From NCBI GenBank assembly GCA_017475235.1, contig JAFVGA010000001.1, positions 181,371 to 245,370 on the forward strand: a DNA stretch of 64,000 nucleotides. Reading direction: 5' to 3'. This document shows, piece after piece, positions 1-7,412 of this stretch. Under the pieces are notes generated by a model. That model saw nothing but the letters and a program-made list of their open reading frames with translations, had not been told where the DNA came from and did no database searches. This DNA is from Eubacterium sp. (GTDB lineage Bacteria > Bacillota > Clostridia > Lachnospirales > Lachnospiraceae). The position numbers and the translations under genes were made by a program. Each line of letters starts with the position of its first letter. Position 1 is the first letter of the stretch.

Positions 1-41
1 ATGTGATTCTTGTTTGGATTACTAACTGGCTGAAATCCCAT
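1..41 (-). CDS. Start of an unidentified gene, cut by the left edge
   Basis: An ATG at 41 opens a frame (MGFQPVSNPNKNH...) that runs off the window. AAAGGAGG lies 8 nt upstream, inside the last codons of the neighbouring gene, which is the arrangement used by other gene pairs here. Only 13 codons are visible, so no function can be given. Confidence 0.45.
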   Translation of the reverse strand, partial: MGFQPVSNPNKNH

Positions 42-44
42 GCA

Positions 45-563
45 TTATTCCTCCTTTAATGCGTCTTTGCAGTCGTTGATGTCATAATCTTCTTCCGGCA
101 TTCCTCCCGCTTCATACGATTTTATTATCTCGTCGACATCTCTAATTAAGATAGGTTCGACCTCTTCCGGATGATTGACGATCATTTTTAAGAAATCATA
201 CAACGATGCCTGAACCCAGATGTTCTTTTTGTTCTGGTTAGACAATTCGATGTTTTTACAAAATACGCAAGACTCTTCGATCATATTATAGATCTCTCGG
301 TCTGTGTAGTCGCTTAATGCTGATTCGAAGTATAAGTCATAAAGACTTCTCATTACTTCATTTTTCGTACCCGTAATCTCCTTCACGTTATAAGCATCAT
401 AGGCTCTGTCTTCTGCTTCGCCTATAGCATCAGTTGTAACAAGATCACGTATAATGAATTTATACTTTTTACGTACTACCTGCTTTACTGCAGGTTCTTT
501 CTCCCTTAAAGTAGGGTCTTCTTCTGTGTGTCTGAACATATCAGACATCTGTAACTGTGCCAT
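45..563 (-). CDS. Unidentified 172-aa protein
   Basis: I do not recognise this protein. The start at 563 is preceded by AAGGAGG. The N-terminus is short and polar (MAQLQMSDMFRH), and the rest looks like a soluble alpha/beta protein rich in Asp, Glu and Lys, with two close cysteines (VFCKN near residue 101). There is no signal peptide or membrane segment. It sits downstream of the helicase at 635-1846, and an AT-rich promoter-like motif at 621-637 plus a hairpin at 596-616 lie between them, so it may have its own promoter. A replication or early role is possible from position only. Confidence 0.8.
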   Translation of the reverse strand: MAQLQMSDMFRHTEEDPTLREKEPAVKQVVRKKYKFIIRDLVTTDAIGEAEDRAYDAYNVKEITGTKNEVMRSLYDLYFESALSDYTDREIYNMIEESCVFCKNIELSNQNKKNIWVQASLYDFLKMIVNHPEEVEPILIRDVDEIIKSYEAGGMPEEDYDINDCKDALKEE

Positions 564-595
564 TTTTTATTTCCTCCTTAAGAAATTAAATTGAT

Positions 596-616
596 GTACA
601 GATTTTTGATCTGTAC
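596..616 (-). terminator. Hairpin between helicase gene and the 172-aa gene
   Basis: GTACAGAT and ATCTGTAC pair perfectly (8 bp) around a 5-nt loop. The T-rich tract after it on the minus strand is weak, so this may be a terminator of the helicase gene or a leader hairpin of the next one. Confidence 0.35.
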
Positions 617-620
617 CTCT

Positions 621-637
621 TCATAATATACAACTTA
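621..637 (-). promoter_or_regulatory. AT-rich promoter-like motif A
   Basis: Minus-strand TTGTATATTATG, about 60 nt before the start at 563. The same core, TT(G/A)TATATTAT, recurs upstream of starts at 7413, 41767, 53060, 54776, 55291 and 58797. No clear -35 element is seen. Its role as a promoter is inferred from position and recurrence. Confidence 0.4.
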
Positions 638-1846
638 CCCCTCATTTAAGACTACAGTTAAGAAATCTGTAGCTCTCGTGATACCTACATAATCGAGCGT
701 ATTGTTTAAGTCTCCTCGCATTGGCTCTTTTATATAGATTACTCTCGGGTATTCGCTACCCTGAGCGGCGTAAGATGTGATAGCATAACCAAATTCAAAT
801 AACTCCCCCTTAGTACGTCTAAGGTCATAGTCTTTGATTTTCTTTCTGGCTTGATAATCGGAGCTAAAATACTCCAAATCTACAGGTTGGTGCTCAAATA
901 GATGGGTCATATTGTCTGCTAAGAAGTCGACTGTGAATGTACCAGCTTGGTAATCCACTCCTGATATATCAGGAAAGTTCATCACTCGACCTCTTAAACC
1001 ATTTACAAGATTGATTCCATCTACTTCTATATCCCAGTTATTCTGTTTACATATGATTGGTTCTCCATGGCATGGAAGAATGCCCTTGTAACCAAGCATA
1101 TTTCTATATATCTTTGTGAATTGATCTCTCGTTACGTTCTTATTACATATAACTACATCAGACCATAACAAGAGCTCTTTACTTAATTTAGATTTAGGTA
1201 TAACCATAGCATTGTTTCCATACATTCCACAATGCATAGGTCTTCCCTCTAACGCTAATTGAGAAAGATATTCTATTCCGTTATAACTACTCAATTGTCG
1301 CATATTGGCTTCTAATCGCATAACGTTTCCATTATTAAAGAAACCTCTTGTACCGCCAACTGGAGGTAACTGATCTATATCTCCAGTTACTATAACTTTT
1401 CTATTTTGAGAAAGTATTTGTAGTGCTTCTTTATTTGGAACGCTTCCTCCCTCGTCAACTACAACGAGCTCTATCTCTGAGGGTAAATTTCGTGGTCTAA
1501 ACTTCTTCACCATAAGAGGACGATTAAGTTTATGGTCATATATGATATTCCCATGTTCATCCTGAAGCGGAACATCGTATGGTTCAAATAACCATGAATG
1601 AATAGTTTTAGCGGCAGTCATTCCTTTTCGACGCATATTGATTGCGGCAGAACCAGTGTACGTCATTGGTGCCACTTGAATGGTGGCTAATCCGAGAGTG
1701 TTAAGAATCTTATTTAAAACAAAAGTCTTTCCTCTACCCGGACCACCAGAGTATTCAAATAGTTTTTGATGTTTATCAAAAAAGAAATCTATAGCCGCAT
1801 CATGAACTCTTTGTTGGCTTGGATTTAAAACGTCAGAACTTTCCAT
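635..1846 (-). CDS. SF1 DNA helicase, Dda/RecD2-like
   Basis: ATP-dependent helicase of superfamily 1B, probably unwinding DNA at phage forks or in recombination. Visible motifs (numbering from the chosen start): Walker A GGPGRGKT near 34-41, Walker B VVVDEGG near 128-134, motif III GDIDQLPP near 155-162, and C-terminal motifs V/VI (YAITSYAAQG; YVGITRA). The 403-residue length is like T4 Dda. A longer frame begins at 1909, but ATG 1846 has GGAGG about 9 nt upstream and overlaps the preceding gene by only 14 nt, so I chose it. It lies with the DnaB-like helicase and nucleases on the same strand. Confidence 0.9.
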   Translation of the reverse strand: MESSDVLNPSQQRVHDAAIDFFFDKHQKLFEYSGGPGRGKTFVLNKILNTLGLATIQVAPMTYTGSAAINMRRKGMTAAKTIHSWLFEPYDVPLQDEHGNIIYDHKLNRPLMVKKFRPRNLPSEIELVVVDEGGSVPNKEALQILSQNRKVIVTGDIDQLPPVGGTRGFFNNGNVMRLEANMRQLSSYNGIEYLSQLALEGRPMHCGMYGNNAMVIPKSKLSKELLLWSDVVICNKNVTRDQFTKIYRNMLGYKGILPCHGEPIICKQNNWDIEVDGINLVNGLRGRVMNFPDISGVDYQAGTFTVDFLADNMTHLFEHQPVDLEYFSSDYQARKKIKDYDLRRTKGELFEFGYAITSYAAQGSEYPRVIYIKEPMRGDLNNTLDYVGITRATDFLTVVLNEG

Positions 1847-2375
1847 ATACCGGAGCCTCCAAAACATAATTGTCGTATAGCTTATTAAGTTTCTTAAGTT
1901 CCTCCTCATCTAATTCTTCTACCTGTGTCATAATTGACGCAAATGCTAAAGCGTCATTATTCATCATTTCAGATTCAACCATCCATGATTCGCCAGATCC
2001 ATCAGCTTCGCATACACAAGCCTTTACATATGACTTAGGAAATCCTTTAGGTTGAGCTTCTGTTCTGTATAGATTAGAGTACTTTATGTACTTCTCATTA
2101 GTGTAAGGCTGTTTAGAGCACCAGAAGTTAAACAGAAACTCGATAACTTTAGTGTTTCTCATTACATCCAAGCTTATCACATTCACATTTGGAGAAGCGT
2201 TAGCCTGAGGTGGATATGCTATATACTGTGGACCTTTGTATGATGGATACATTATCGGCTGTCTCGATTCATTGTCCATCAAAATACCATTTTGAACGAA
2301 GAAGCCTCCTACTCTGATAAAATAGTAACCTAATTCTTCGTATGACGGGTTTGGTGCATTATTCTTCTTTGCCAT
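1833..2375 (-). CDS. Unidentified 180-aa protein
   Basis: Not recognised. Start at 2375 has AAGGAG upstream. The N-terminal half is rich in Tyr, Pro and Asn (YPSYKGPQYIAYPPQ), and the C-terminal part carries an acidic helix (EELDEEELKKLNKLYDNY). No membrane segment. The gene overlaps the helicase start by 14 nt, so the two are translationally coupled, suggesting a helicase partner or an early gene; that is inference from position. Confidence 0.8.
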   Translation of the reverse strand: MAKKNNAPNPSYEELGYYFIRVGGFFVQNGILMDNESRQPIMYPSYKGPQYIAYPPQANASPNVNVISLDVMRNTKVIEFLFNFWCSKQPYTNEKYIKYSNLYRTEAQPKGFPKSYVKACVCEADGSGESWMVESEMMNNDALAFASIMTQVEELDEEELKKLNKLYDNYVLEAPVYGKF

Positions 2376-2446
2376 AAAAATTACTCCTTATTCTCTATGA
2401 TTGAACTAAACTATAATTTATTTAAAAGTAAAGGGGCCGATATACT

Positions 2447-2776
2447 ATGATAGATTACGAACCATGTAGGTATATTCAGGAGGCTACTCTTAATAGAAAA
2501 GAGCCTAATCCTGATGGAACGTATACTTACTATTTTATTATACCAACTCTATTACCATTAGTGAAAACTAATACTACCGGTTTTATTTTACATAGAGATA
2601 GATTAGCCAATAAGAAACCGAATCTTATTCCTACAACTAAGAAGAACTTGATCGACTTCAATGATGTAATCATACCGTGTAAAGATCCCGATAATACTTA
2701 TAATGTAGGTGATAAATTTCTCATCGCCTTTGTAGGCGGTGATCCTACAAGAATTCAAATAGTTGGGAGGATTTGA
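2447..2776 (+). CDS. OB-fold-like baseplate/spike-type protein (putative)
   Basis: A 109-residue protein ending in GDKFLIAFVGGDP (residues 88-100) followed by a short basic tail. This resembles the 'GD.VLVAF..GDp..PvviG' signature of the gpV/gp5 N-terminal OB-fold of phage baseplate hubs, so a small baseplate or hub-associated protein is plausible. Start ATG 2447 has AAAGGGG 10 nt upstream. It is the first of a two-gene plus-strand unit (next start 3 nt after its stop) closed by a terminator at 3218. The assignment rests on one motif. Confidence 0.5.
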   Translation: MIDYEPCRYIQEATLNRKEPNPDGTYTYYFIIPTLLPLVKTNTTGFILHRDRLANKKPNLIPTTKKNLIDFNDVIIPCKDPDNTYNVGDKFLIAFVGGDPTRIQIVGRI

Positions 2777-2778
2777 CC

Positions 2779-3210
2779 ATGAGTATATCAAGCAAAACTC
2801 ATACTCTAAGCGCTTTCGTAGATTCTAAAGCTGCTTCTAATACTTCATATCAAACTTTCAGTCTTATAGAATTACTTAGCACTGATAATGATACAGATAT
2901 AGAATTCCCTGCGTATTCAGTGCTAAATGATTATTATAATGACTTAAAGAAACTATGTGTTACTGTGTCATTCAATGAGAAAGAATACTTTAGGTTTAGA
3001 TTCAAACCAAAGATTCTTGCTGATTACTTGTACGGTAACGGAGAGTTATCTTTTTTAATCCTCATATTAAATGATATGGTTTCACCTAAAGACTTTGATC
3101 TCAAAACAGTTAAACTCATATCAAGGCAAAATCTCATAGATGCTTTGACTCTTATACGATCAGCAGAAACTTCTTTCATTACTGATTACAACAAATTTGC
3201 AAATGCATAA
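2779..3210 (+). CDS. Baseplate wedge-like protein (putative)
   Basis: A 143-residue protein. The stretch at residues 73-90, FRFKPKILADYLYGNGEL, followed by SFLILILNDM, looks like the 'Y.L(Y/Y)G...L.W.LL.LND' pattern of gp53-type baseplate wedge proteins. The start is ATG 2779 (GGGAGG 8 nt before) rather than the in-frame TTG at 2773. Paired with the OB-like gene upstream, it may belong to a tail/baseplate cassette, although it is isolated among minus-strand replication genes. Moderate to low certainty on function, high on the gene. Confidence 0.5.
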   Translation: MSISSKTHTLSAFVDSKAASNTSYQTFSLIELLSTDNDTDIEFPAYSVLNDYYNDLKKLCVTVSFNEKEYFRFRFKPKILADYLYGNGELSFLILILNDMVSPKDFDLKTVKLISRQNLIDALTLIRSAETSFITDYNKFANA

Positions 3211-3217
3211 TAGGACT

Positions 3218-3247
3218 CCGGTACACTATATGTGTACCGGGATACTT
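3218..3247 (+). terminator. Terminator between convergent genes
   Basis: CCGGTACAC / GTGTACCGG (9 bp, loop TATAT) followed by a short T-rich tract. It sits between the plus-strand pair and the minus-strand DnaB-like gene and may serve both. Confidence 0.75.
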
Positions 3248-3252
3248 TTGTA

Positions 3253-5190
3253 TCAGCCTACTCGTCTAAACATATCCATTATATTGAGACACTTCGGAAT
3301 TACCGGTTCTTCTATAGATATAGAAACATGCGGTTCTTCTACTGGAGCGTCATTTATAACAACAGCAGATTCCTCTTCTACTGGTGGTGTCAAATGCATC
3401 TGAGCGATTTCTTCATCGCTAAACATTGAGAAATCTTCCGGTGTAGCGAAACCATGTTCAATTCTAAACCGTCTATTCTCGTCAGCTTTCAATTTATCAT
3501 AAGCCAATTCACTCTGCCATGCGATTTCATCTCTCATTTCCTTAGAAAGCTTCTTTGGTACTCTCTTACCATACTGATTAATCGTATAACCCTTTTCTTC
3601 ACCATCAAACGCACACATATGCATCTTATTCTCATCAGGATTATACATCGTATTGAGTTCCATTCTAACTCCAGTTCCATAATCCTCTTGAAGCTTAATA
3701 TTGTTATTTACAAGATATGGAATGTAGAATGTATCAACTGGCTTCTCAGGTGTATTCGGATCTACAACTTGTGAGCCACCTCTTGATTTAAGATCCTTAA
3801 TACCTAACCATTTCCTTGTCTCACCATTCATCTGTGAATATTCATACGCAATAGCATATGCTCCATCCAAGTTTTCAATGATGAGAGTAGACTCCCCGAT
3901 ATGACTGCGAAGTAATTTTGCAACAATATTGAAATCTCCGTTTGCTCTTGCTTCCTCAACTACCTTAATTCCCTCTCTATTGAACTGTGCAACAGTAATG
4001 AATGGGATCTGTTTTGCTAAAGCAAAAGCTTTATCTTCATTTACAACCGCACCTAAACGCAGACGTTCGTCAGCATTGAATTCATTGAATTGCGATTTGA
4101 TTCGTTTTGTGTAGTCATGTATCATACATATCATTTCCATGCCACACATCGATAACTCATCATACAAGTCATAGTAATATGATGTAGAGACAGACATATT
4201 TGGTTTATACTTAACCACAATATTTATAGGATTCTCTGGATTTACAACCAATCCCTTATTAGACAGAATATCCATAATTTGTTCAATTGTATAATTAGAT
4301 AGATCACATGGACCATTGAGCATCTTAAATATACGCTCAAATGTTTCTCTACAAGCATTCTCCATTGTAAGAATACATATTGTAGGAATCTTGGTTTTAT
4401 CCTTAGATATATAGTCAGCATTGTACTTCTTAATCTGTAATGCCAAATCTACAATAGTTAACGACTTACCATCAGATGGAACTGCACAGAAGCTATATAC
4501 TCTTCCGCATTCAAATCCTCCACCAAGTAAATCATTCAAGGCGTAAATACCAGTTCTCAGTTTATTAGAACGAGATGTGAGAGTATTATAATAATCTGTA
4601 ACGCTTCTCATTCTCTGATCTCCAACGAGAGAGAAATATTCCTCTTCTTCGTGTTCTATAATAGACTGTCTATGGTCGGCGATAATCCCTTCCATACAAT
4701 TGATAAGACCCATAGCATATTCATCTCTTCTTGTAGGATCACAATGCTCTAAGTCTGATATAAGATTCTTCATTCTTGGAATTCTACTGTACACATATGT
4801 GAAAGTGAGACCCTTCTGAATAATTGTATCAATCCAAATTACTTCGTCATTCGACAATTCAGGATAAGCATTTGCTGACTGATCTCCTAAGCCTGTAATA
4901 TGACAAAGTGTAGCTTTTCTGTCCGCTATATTAAAATTTAAACGAGCATCTAATGCTCGTCTAATAAAATCCAACTTTGATTGTCTGACTTCATCTCTGT
5001 AATCGTCCGGATTAAGGGCGTTGATGAATTCACGTATATTACTATATCCACGTCTTTTGATAATAGAATTCTCAGATACCATGTATCTGCACATCATATC
5101 AAGTACGGTACTATCAAATCTAATATTGTTGTATCTATTTGCGTCTTCATCGAATTGGTGTTTGAAGACTTCGCTATTCTTTACTCGCAT
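3253..5190 (-). CDS. dnaB: DnaB-like replicative helicase
   Basis: A 645-residue RecA-fold hexameric helicase of the DnaB/T4 gp41 type, expected to drive fork unwinding. An N-terminal helical region (about 1-200) precedes the ATPase core, which opens 'LRTGIYALNDLLGGGFECGR' and carries the P-loop AVPSDGKS at 236-243. Downstream are ICILTMEN, ICMIHDYTKR (Walker B-like), ITVAQFNR and a basic 'IKDLKSRGGS' segment typical of DnaB. The first P-loop glycine is replaced by Ala. The C-terminal 100 residues are an acidic, probably flexible tail (PVEEESAVV...). The start at 5190 follows GGGAGTG. An AT-rich TCAAC motif lies upstream. Confidence 0.85.
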   Translation of the reverse strand: MRVKNSEVFKHQFDEDANRYNNIRFDSTVLDMMCRYMVSENSIIKRRGYSNIREFINALNPDDYRDEVRQSKLDFIRRALDARLNFNIADRKATLCHITGLGDQSANAYPELSNDEVIWIDTIIQKGLTFTYVYSRIPRMKNLISDLEHCDPTRRDEYAMGLINCMEGIIADHRQSIIEHEEEEYFSLVGDQRMRSVTDYYNTLTSRSNKLRTGIYALNDLLGGGFECGRVYSFCAVPSDGKSLTIVDLALQIKKYNADYISKDKTKIPTICILTMENACRETFERIFKMLNGPCDLSNYTIEQIMDILSNKGLVVNPENPINIVVKYKPNMSVSTSYYYDLYDELSMCGMEMICMIHDYTKRIKSQFNEFNADERLRLGAVVNEDKAFALAKQIPFITVAQFNREGIKVVEEARANGDFNIVAKLLRSHIGESTLIIENLDGAYAIAYEYSQMNGETRKWLGIKDLKSRGGSQVVDPNTPEKPVDTFYIPYLVNNNIKLQEDYGTGVRMELNTMYNPDENKMHMCAFDGEEKGYTINQYGKRVPKKLSKEMRDEIAWQSELAYDKLKADENRRFRIEHGFATPEDFSMFSDEEIAQMHLTPPVEEESAVVINDAPVEEPHVSISIEEPVIPKCLNIMDMFRRVG

Positions 5191-5204
5191 TTAAAGAGTT
5201 CACT

Positions 5205-5240
5205 CCCATCTCATAATAGTATAGATAAGTTGACTAAACC
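5205..5240 (-). promoter_or_regulatory. AT-rich motif B (TCAAC-type)
   Basis: Minus strand reads GTCAACTTATCTATACTATT just upstream of the DnaB-like gene. TCAAC followed by an AT-rich block also occurs before starts at 12699, 17500, 24151, 46156 and 51338, with a TGAAC variant before 35266. A phage promoter is inferred. Confidence 0.35.
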
Positions 5241-5253
5241 ATCAATTATTATT

Positions 5254-6360
5254 TTACAATGATTCCGTCAAGATAGACATGAACTGTGGGACTGTTATAA
5301 ACTGATTTCCCTCTTGCTGATTCATAAACATTACAAGTTTCTCATACTCATTTAACCCCGGATCTGATAAGAATGCGAAGTTTTCGGTAAACTTATTACT
5401 TATATCTTGTACTTCAGTGGTATCTTTCATGAACTGTACATCGTTAGCGTCTATCTGAATCTTAGTGGTGTATCTGAAGTAGTCTTTCAATACGGCTATC
5501 TTTGGTGATTCCTTACTAAATCTAATCTTTACATGGTCATTAGAGTCGGCTTGTAAGCTCTTGATGAAGTCTGCTATAACTTCTACTGGTTCTTCAAGCA
5601 TATGATCGAGATTATAAGTATCGTATCTATCTGAAGTCATAGGATTAAAATGTACGTAGTATCTATAAGACTGTGTGTCTAATAGAACTATCATAAATCC
5701 TTTAGCTTCTTCTTGACCGAATTCCCATCTATATGGACAGCCAGTATAATACATATGCTGTCTTAAGCAAGTTGAAGTATGTACATGACCTCCCATTATA
5801 GGACCCATACAGTTATAGAAATACTTCAAATCGAGAATAGGATGTTTCTCTGAATCTAATGTAGCTTCATCGCACCCATATACGGCACCTTTGACAAATC
5901 CATGGAATATACACATTTGATATATTCCCGATTCAAACAAGTGTTTATTATATACTTCCACTGGAACGTTATGTAATTCAGGAATACATAATACTCTATA
6001 GCCATGGTGTTCTACAAATCCTACAGTTTCCATAACACGCACATTTGGATTAGATGTCATTAAAGGATAGAATATCTTTATCTGGTCAGCATCATGCCCG
6101 CTCGTTCCAGATATTATTATAAGCATAGCGTCTTTCTGAAGACACATATTGGCTACATCCTGAACAAAAAGCGATGCGTAGAATACCGCATCATTATTTG
6201 TAAGATAGCGTCTTTCAAAAATATCTCCCTGTATACAGAAGAAGTCGAATCTTTCTATTTGAGATACTTTGTCTAAACATTGTTCTTTGAGCATATTATA
6301 TTGTCTTTTTGGATCGAATGCTCCAAAGTGTAAGTCTGATATATTTATTGAAATCATCAT
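5254..6360 (-). CDS. sbcD: SbcD/Mre11-like metallophosphoesterase
   Basis: Calcineurin-like DNA exonuclease subunit. Metal-binding motifs appear in order: SDLHFG (D-x-H) near the N-terminus, GDIFERR (GD), SGTSGHD (in place of GNHD), FHGF, and GGHVHTS (GHxH). At 368 residues the length fits SbcD/Mre11/gp47-type subunits, which act with an SbcC-like ATPase in repair or recombination; no SbcC is in the window. Start ATG 6360 with AGGAGG upstream is preferred over a longer frame from 6486. The GNHD asparagine is not obvious (SGTSGHD), a variation worth noting. Confidence 0.85.
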   Translation of the reverse strand: MMISINISDLHFGAFDPKRQYNMLKEQCLDKVSQIERFDFFCIQGDIFERRYLTNNDAVFYASLFVQDVANMCLQKDAMLIIISGTSGHDADQIKIFYPLMTSNPNVRVMETVGFVEHHGYRVLCIPELHNVPVEVYNKHLFESGIYQMCIFHGFVKGAVYGCDEATLDSEKHPILDLKYFYNCMGPIMGGHVHTSTCLRQHMYYTGCPYRWEFGQEEAKGFMIVLLDTQSYRYYVHFNPMTSDRYDTYNLDHMLEEPVEVIADFIKSLQADSNDHVKIRFSKESPKIAVLKDYFRYTTKIQIDANDVQFMKDTTEVQDISNKFTENFAFLSDPGLNEYEKLVMFMNQQEGNQFITVPQFMSILTESL

Positions 6361-6380
6361 ATTGAATACCTCCTGAAAAT

Positions 6381-6415
6381 AAAACTCCAAGTAGCATAAA
6401 GCTACCTGGAGTTTT
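6381..6415. terminator. Strong bidirectional hairpin upstream of sbcD-like gene
   Basis: AAAACTCCA-a-GTAGC and GCTAC-c-TGGAGTTTT pair around ATAAA. A- and T-runs on both sides make it terminator-like in either direction. On the minus strand it sits in the leader of the phosphoesterase gene, so it may attenuate read-through from the nuclease gene. Confidence 0.65.
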
Positions 6416-6477
6416 GTTGGAATAAAACAAGGCCGTAAAAAGAAGTTACACAATTTGTCAAAGTCAAGGATAGGATA

Positions 6478-6572
6478 ATATAACAATCAAGGCATTTCCT
6501 CTGGGCCAGCAATTACCCGTAAATTAAAAGAAACCGGTTTGCTCTTTTCCCCCGAAATGCCTATTGTTATAT
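6478..6572. ncRNA. Structured intergenic element of unknown class
   Basis: Two perfect outer stems, ATATAACAAT/ATTGTTATAT and GGCATTTC/GAAATGCC, enclose about 55 nt with a further AGCAA/TTGCT pairing and the palindrome AAACCGGTTT. No open frame with a ribosome binding site lies here. I could not match it to a known riboswitch or ribozyme consensus; the strand is undetermined. Confidence 0.45.
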
Positions 6573-6598
6573 TACATAGAGGATTGTGAAGAAACCAA

Positions 6599-6639
6599 GG
6601 ATAAAAGTATGTCAGATTTTATCCGAGGATTACTTTTAT
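6599..6639. promoter_or_regulatory. Mutually exclusive hairpins downstream of nuclease gene
   Basis: GGATAAAA (6599-6606) can pair with TTTTATCC (6617-6624), while the overlapping ATAAAAGTA (6601-6609) can pair with TACTTTTAT (6631-6639). The two helices share bases and cannot coexist. It may be a weak terminator or a switch. Confidence 0.35.
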
Positions 6640-6646
6640 GTTATAC

Positions 6647-7318
6647 TCAGAATGGGAAATTATTTTTCAACCAATACACTTCATGATATAACATAGTAAG
6701 CATAATCATAGCACGCTCACAGTCTTCCATGTATAGTCTATCTGATTCTTTACTGAGATCCAAGAAGTACTCTGTATACTTTGGTTTATTCTTATCCACT
6801 TGAAGAACTATAGCTCCATCTATTTCTAAGTTCTTTCTTTCTCTGAGCATATATCTGTATGCGGCTAACTGCATGCAATATTTATATCCTACATGATTAG
6901 AAGTCTTAAAGTCCATCAGGTATACTTTGCCATTGATATTTAATAGTAGATCGTATGTTCCAGCAAATAACCCTTTGGCAAATAAAGTTTCTTCTTGCCC
7001 TAAAATGGTTATATTATTCTTAGTCCATACATCATTATACCACTTCTTAAATGAGTCAAAAGCTATGATGCGGTCGACTGGTTCTTCTTGATATTTAAGA
7101 AACTTCTCTATAGCCGTATGGGTCTTAGTTCCATAATCTCCAGCATTCTTAAGAATCTCTTTATTATCTTTTCCACACCGACCCATTCTATTTGCCCAAT
7201 CTATTAAGCCTTCTGAATCTATGAATGAGAGTATTTTGGTAACTCTCGGTAATTTATACTCTTCATACCAATTGTCAGGGAATGACCCTAACTTGATGTC
7301 TTCTGAATTGAAAATCAT
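6647..7318 (-). CDS. PD-(D/E)XK nuclease, RecB/Cas4-like
   Basis: A 223-residue nuclease of the RecB-C-terminal/Cas4 family. Visible catalytic set: GTKTH (H67, motif I), GTYDLLL with D123, the D-x-K core MDFKTS (D136, K138), and the trailing QLAAY motif (150-154). Such proteins process DNA ends in phage recombination or host DNA breakdown. The start at 7318 follows GAGG. Upstream, a divergent plus-strand unit begins at 7413 with motif A between them, so this is a divergent promoter region. No iron-sulfur cysteine cluster like that of Cas4 is apparent. Confidence 0.85.
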   Translation of the reverse strand: MIFNSEDIKLGSFPDNWYEEYKLPRVTKILSFIDSEGLIDWANRMGRCGKDNKEILKNAGDYGTKTHTAIEKFLKYQEEPVDRIIAFDSFKKWYNDVWTKNNITILGQEETLFAKGLFAGTYDLLLNINGKVYLMDFKTSNHVGYKYCMQLAAYRYMLRERKNLEIDGAIVLQVDKNKPKYTEYFLDLSKESDRLYMEDCERAMIMLTMLYHEVYWLKNNFPF

Positions 7319-7337
7319 AAAAGGTAAACCTCCTCGT

Positions 7338-7351
7338 ACTTATATATTATG
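7338..7351 (+). promoter_or_regulatory. AT-rich promoter-like motif A
   Basis: ACTTATATATTATG lies 61 nt before the start at 7413. It matches the motif A core seen mainly in the minus-strand gene bank at 51-61 kb. Confidence 0.4.
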
Positions 7352-7412
7352 TAGTTGTACATTGATACAAATCAAGAAACCGTACTATAATAAAGTTGAA
7401 AGGGATGTTGAG

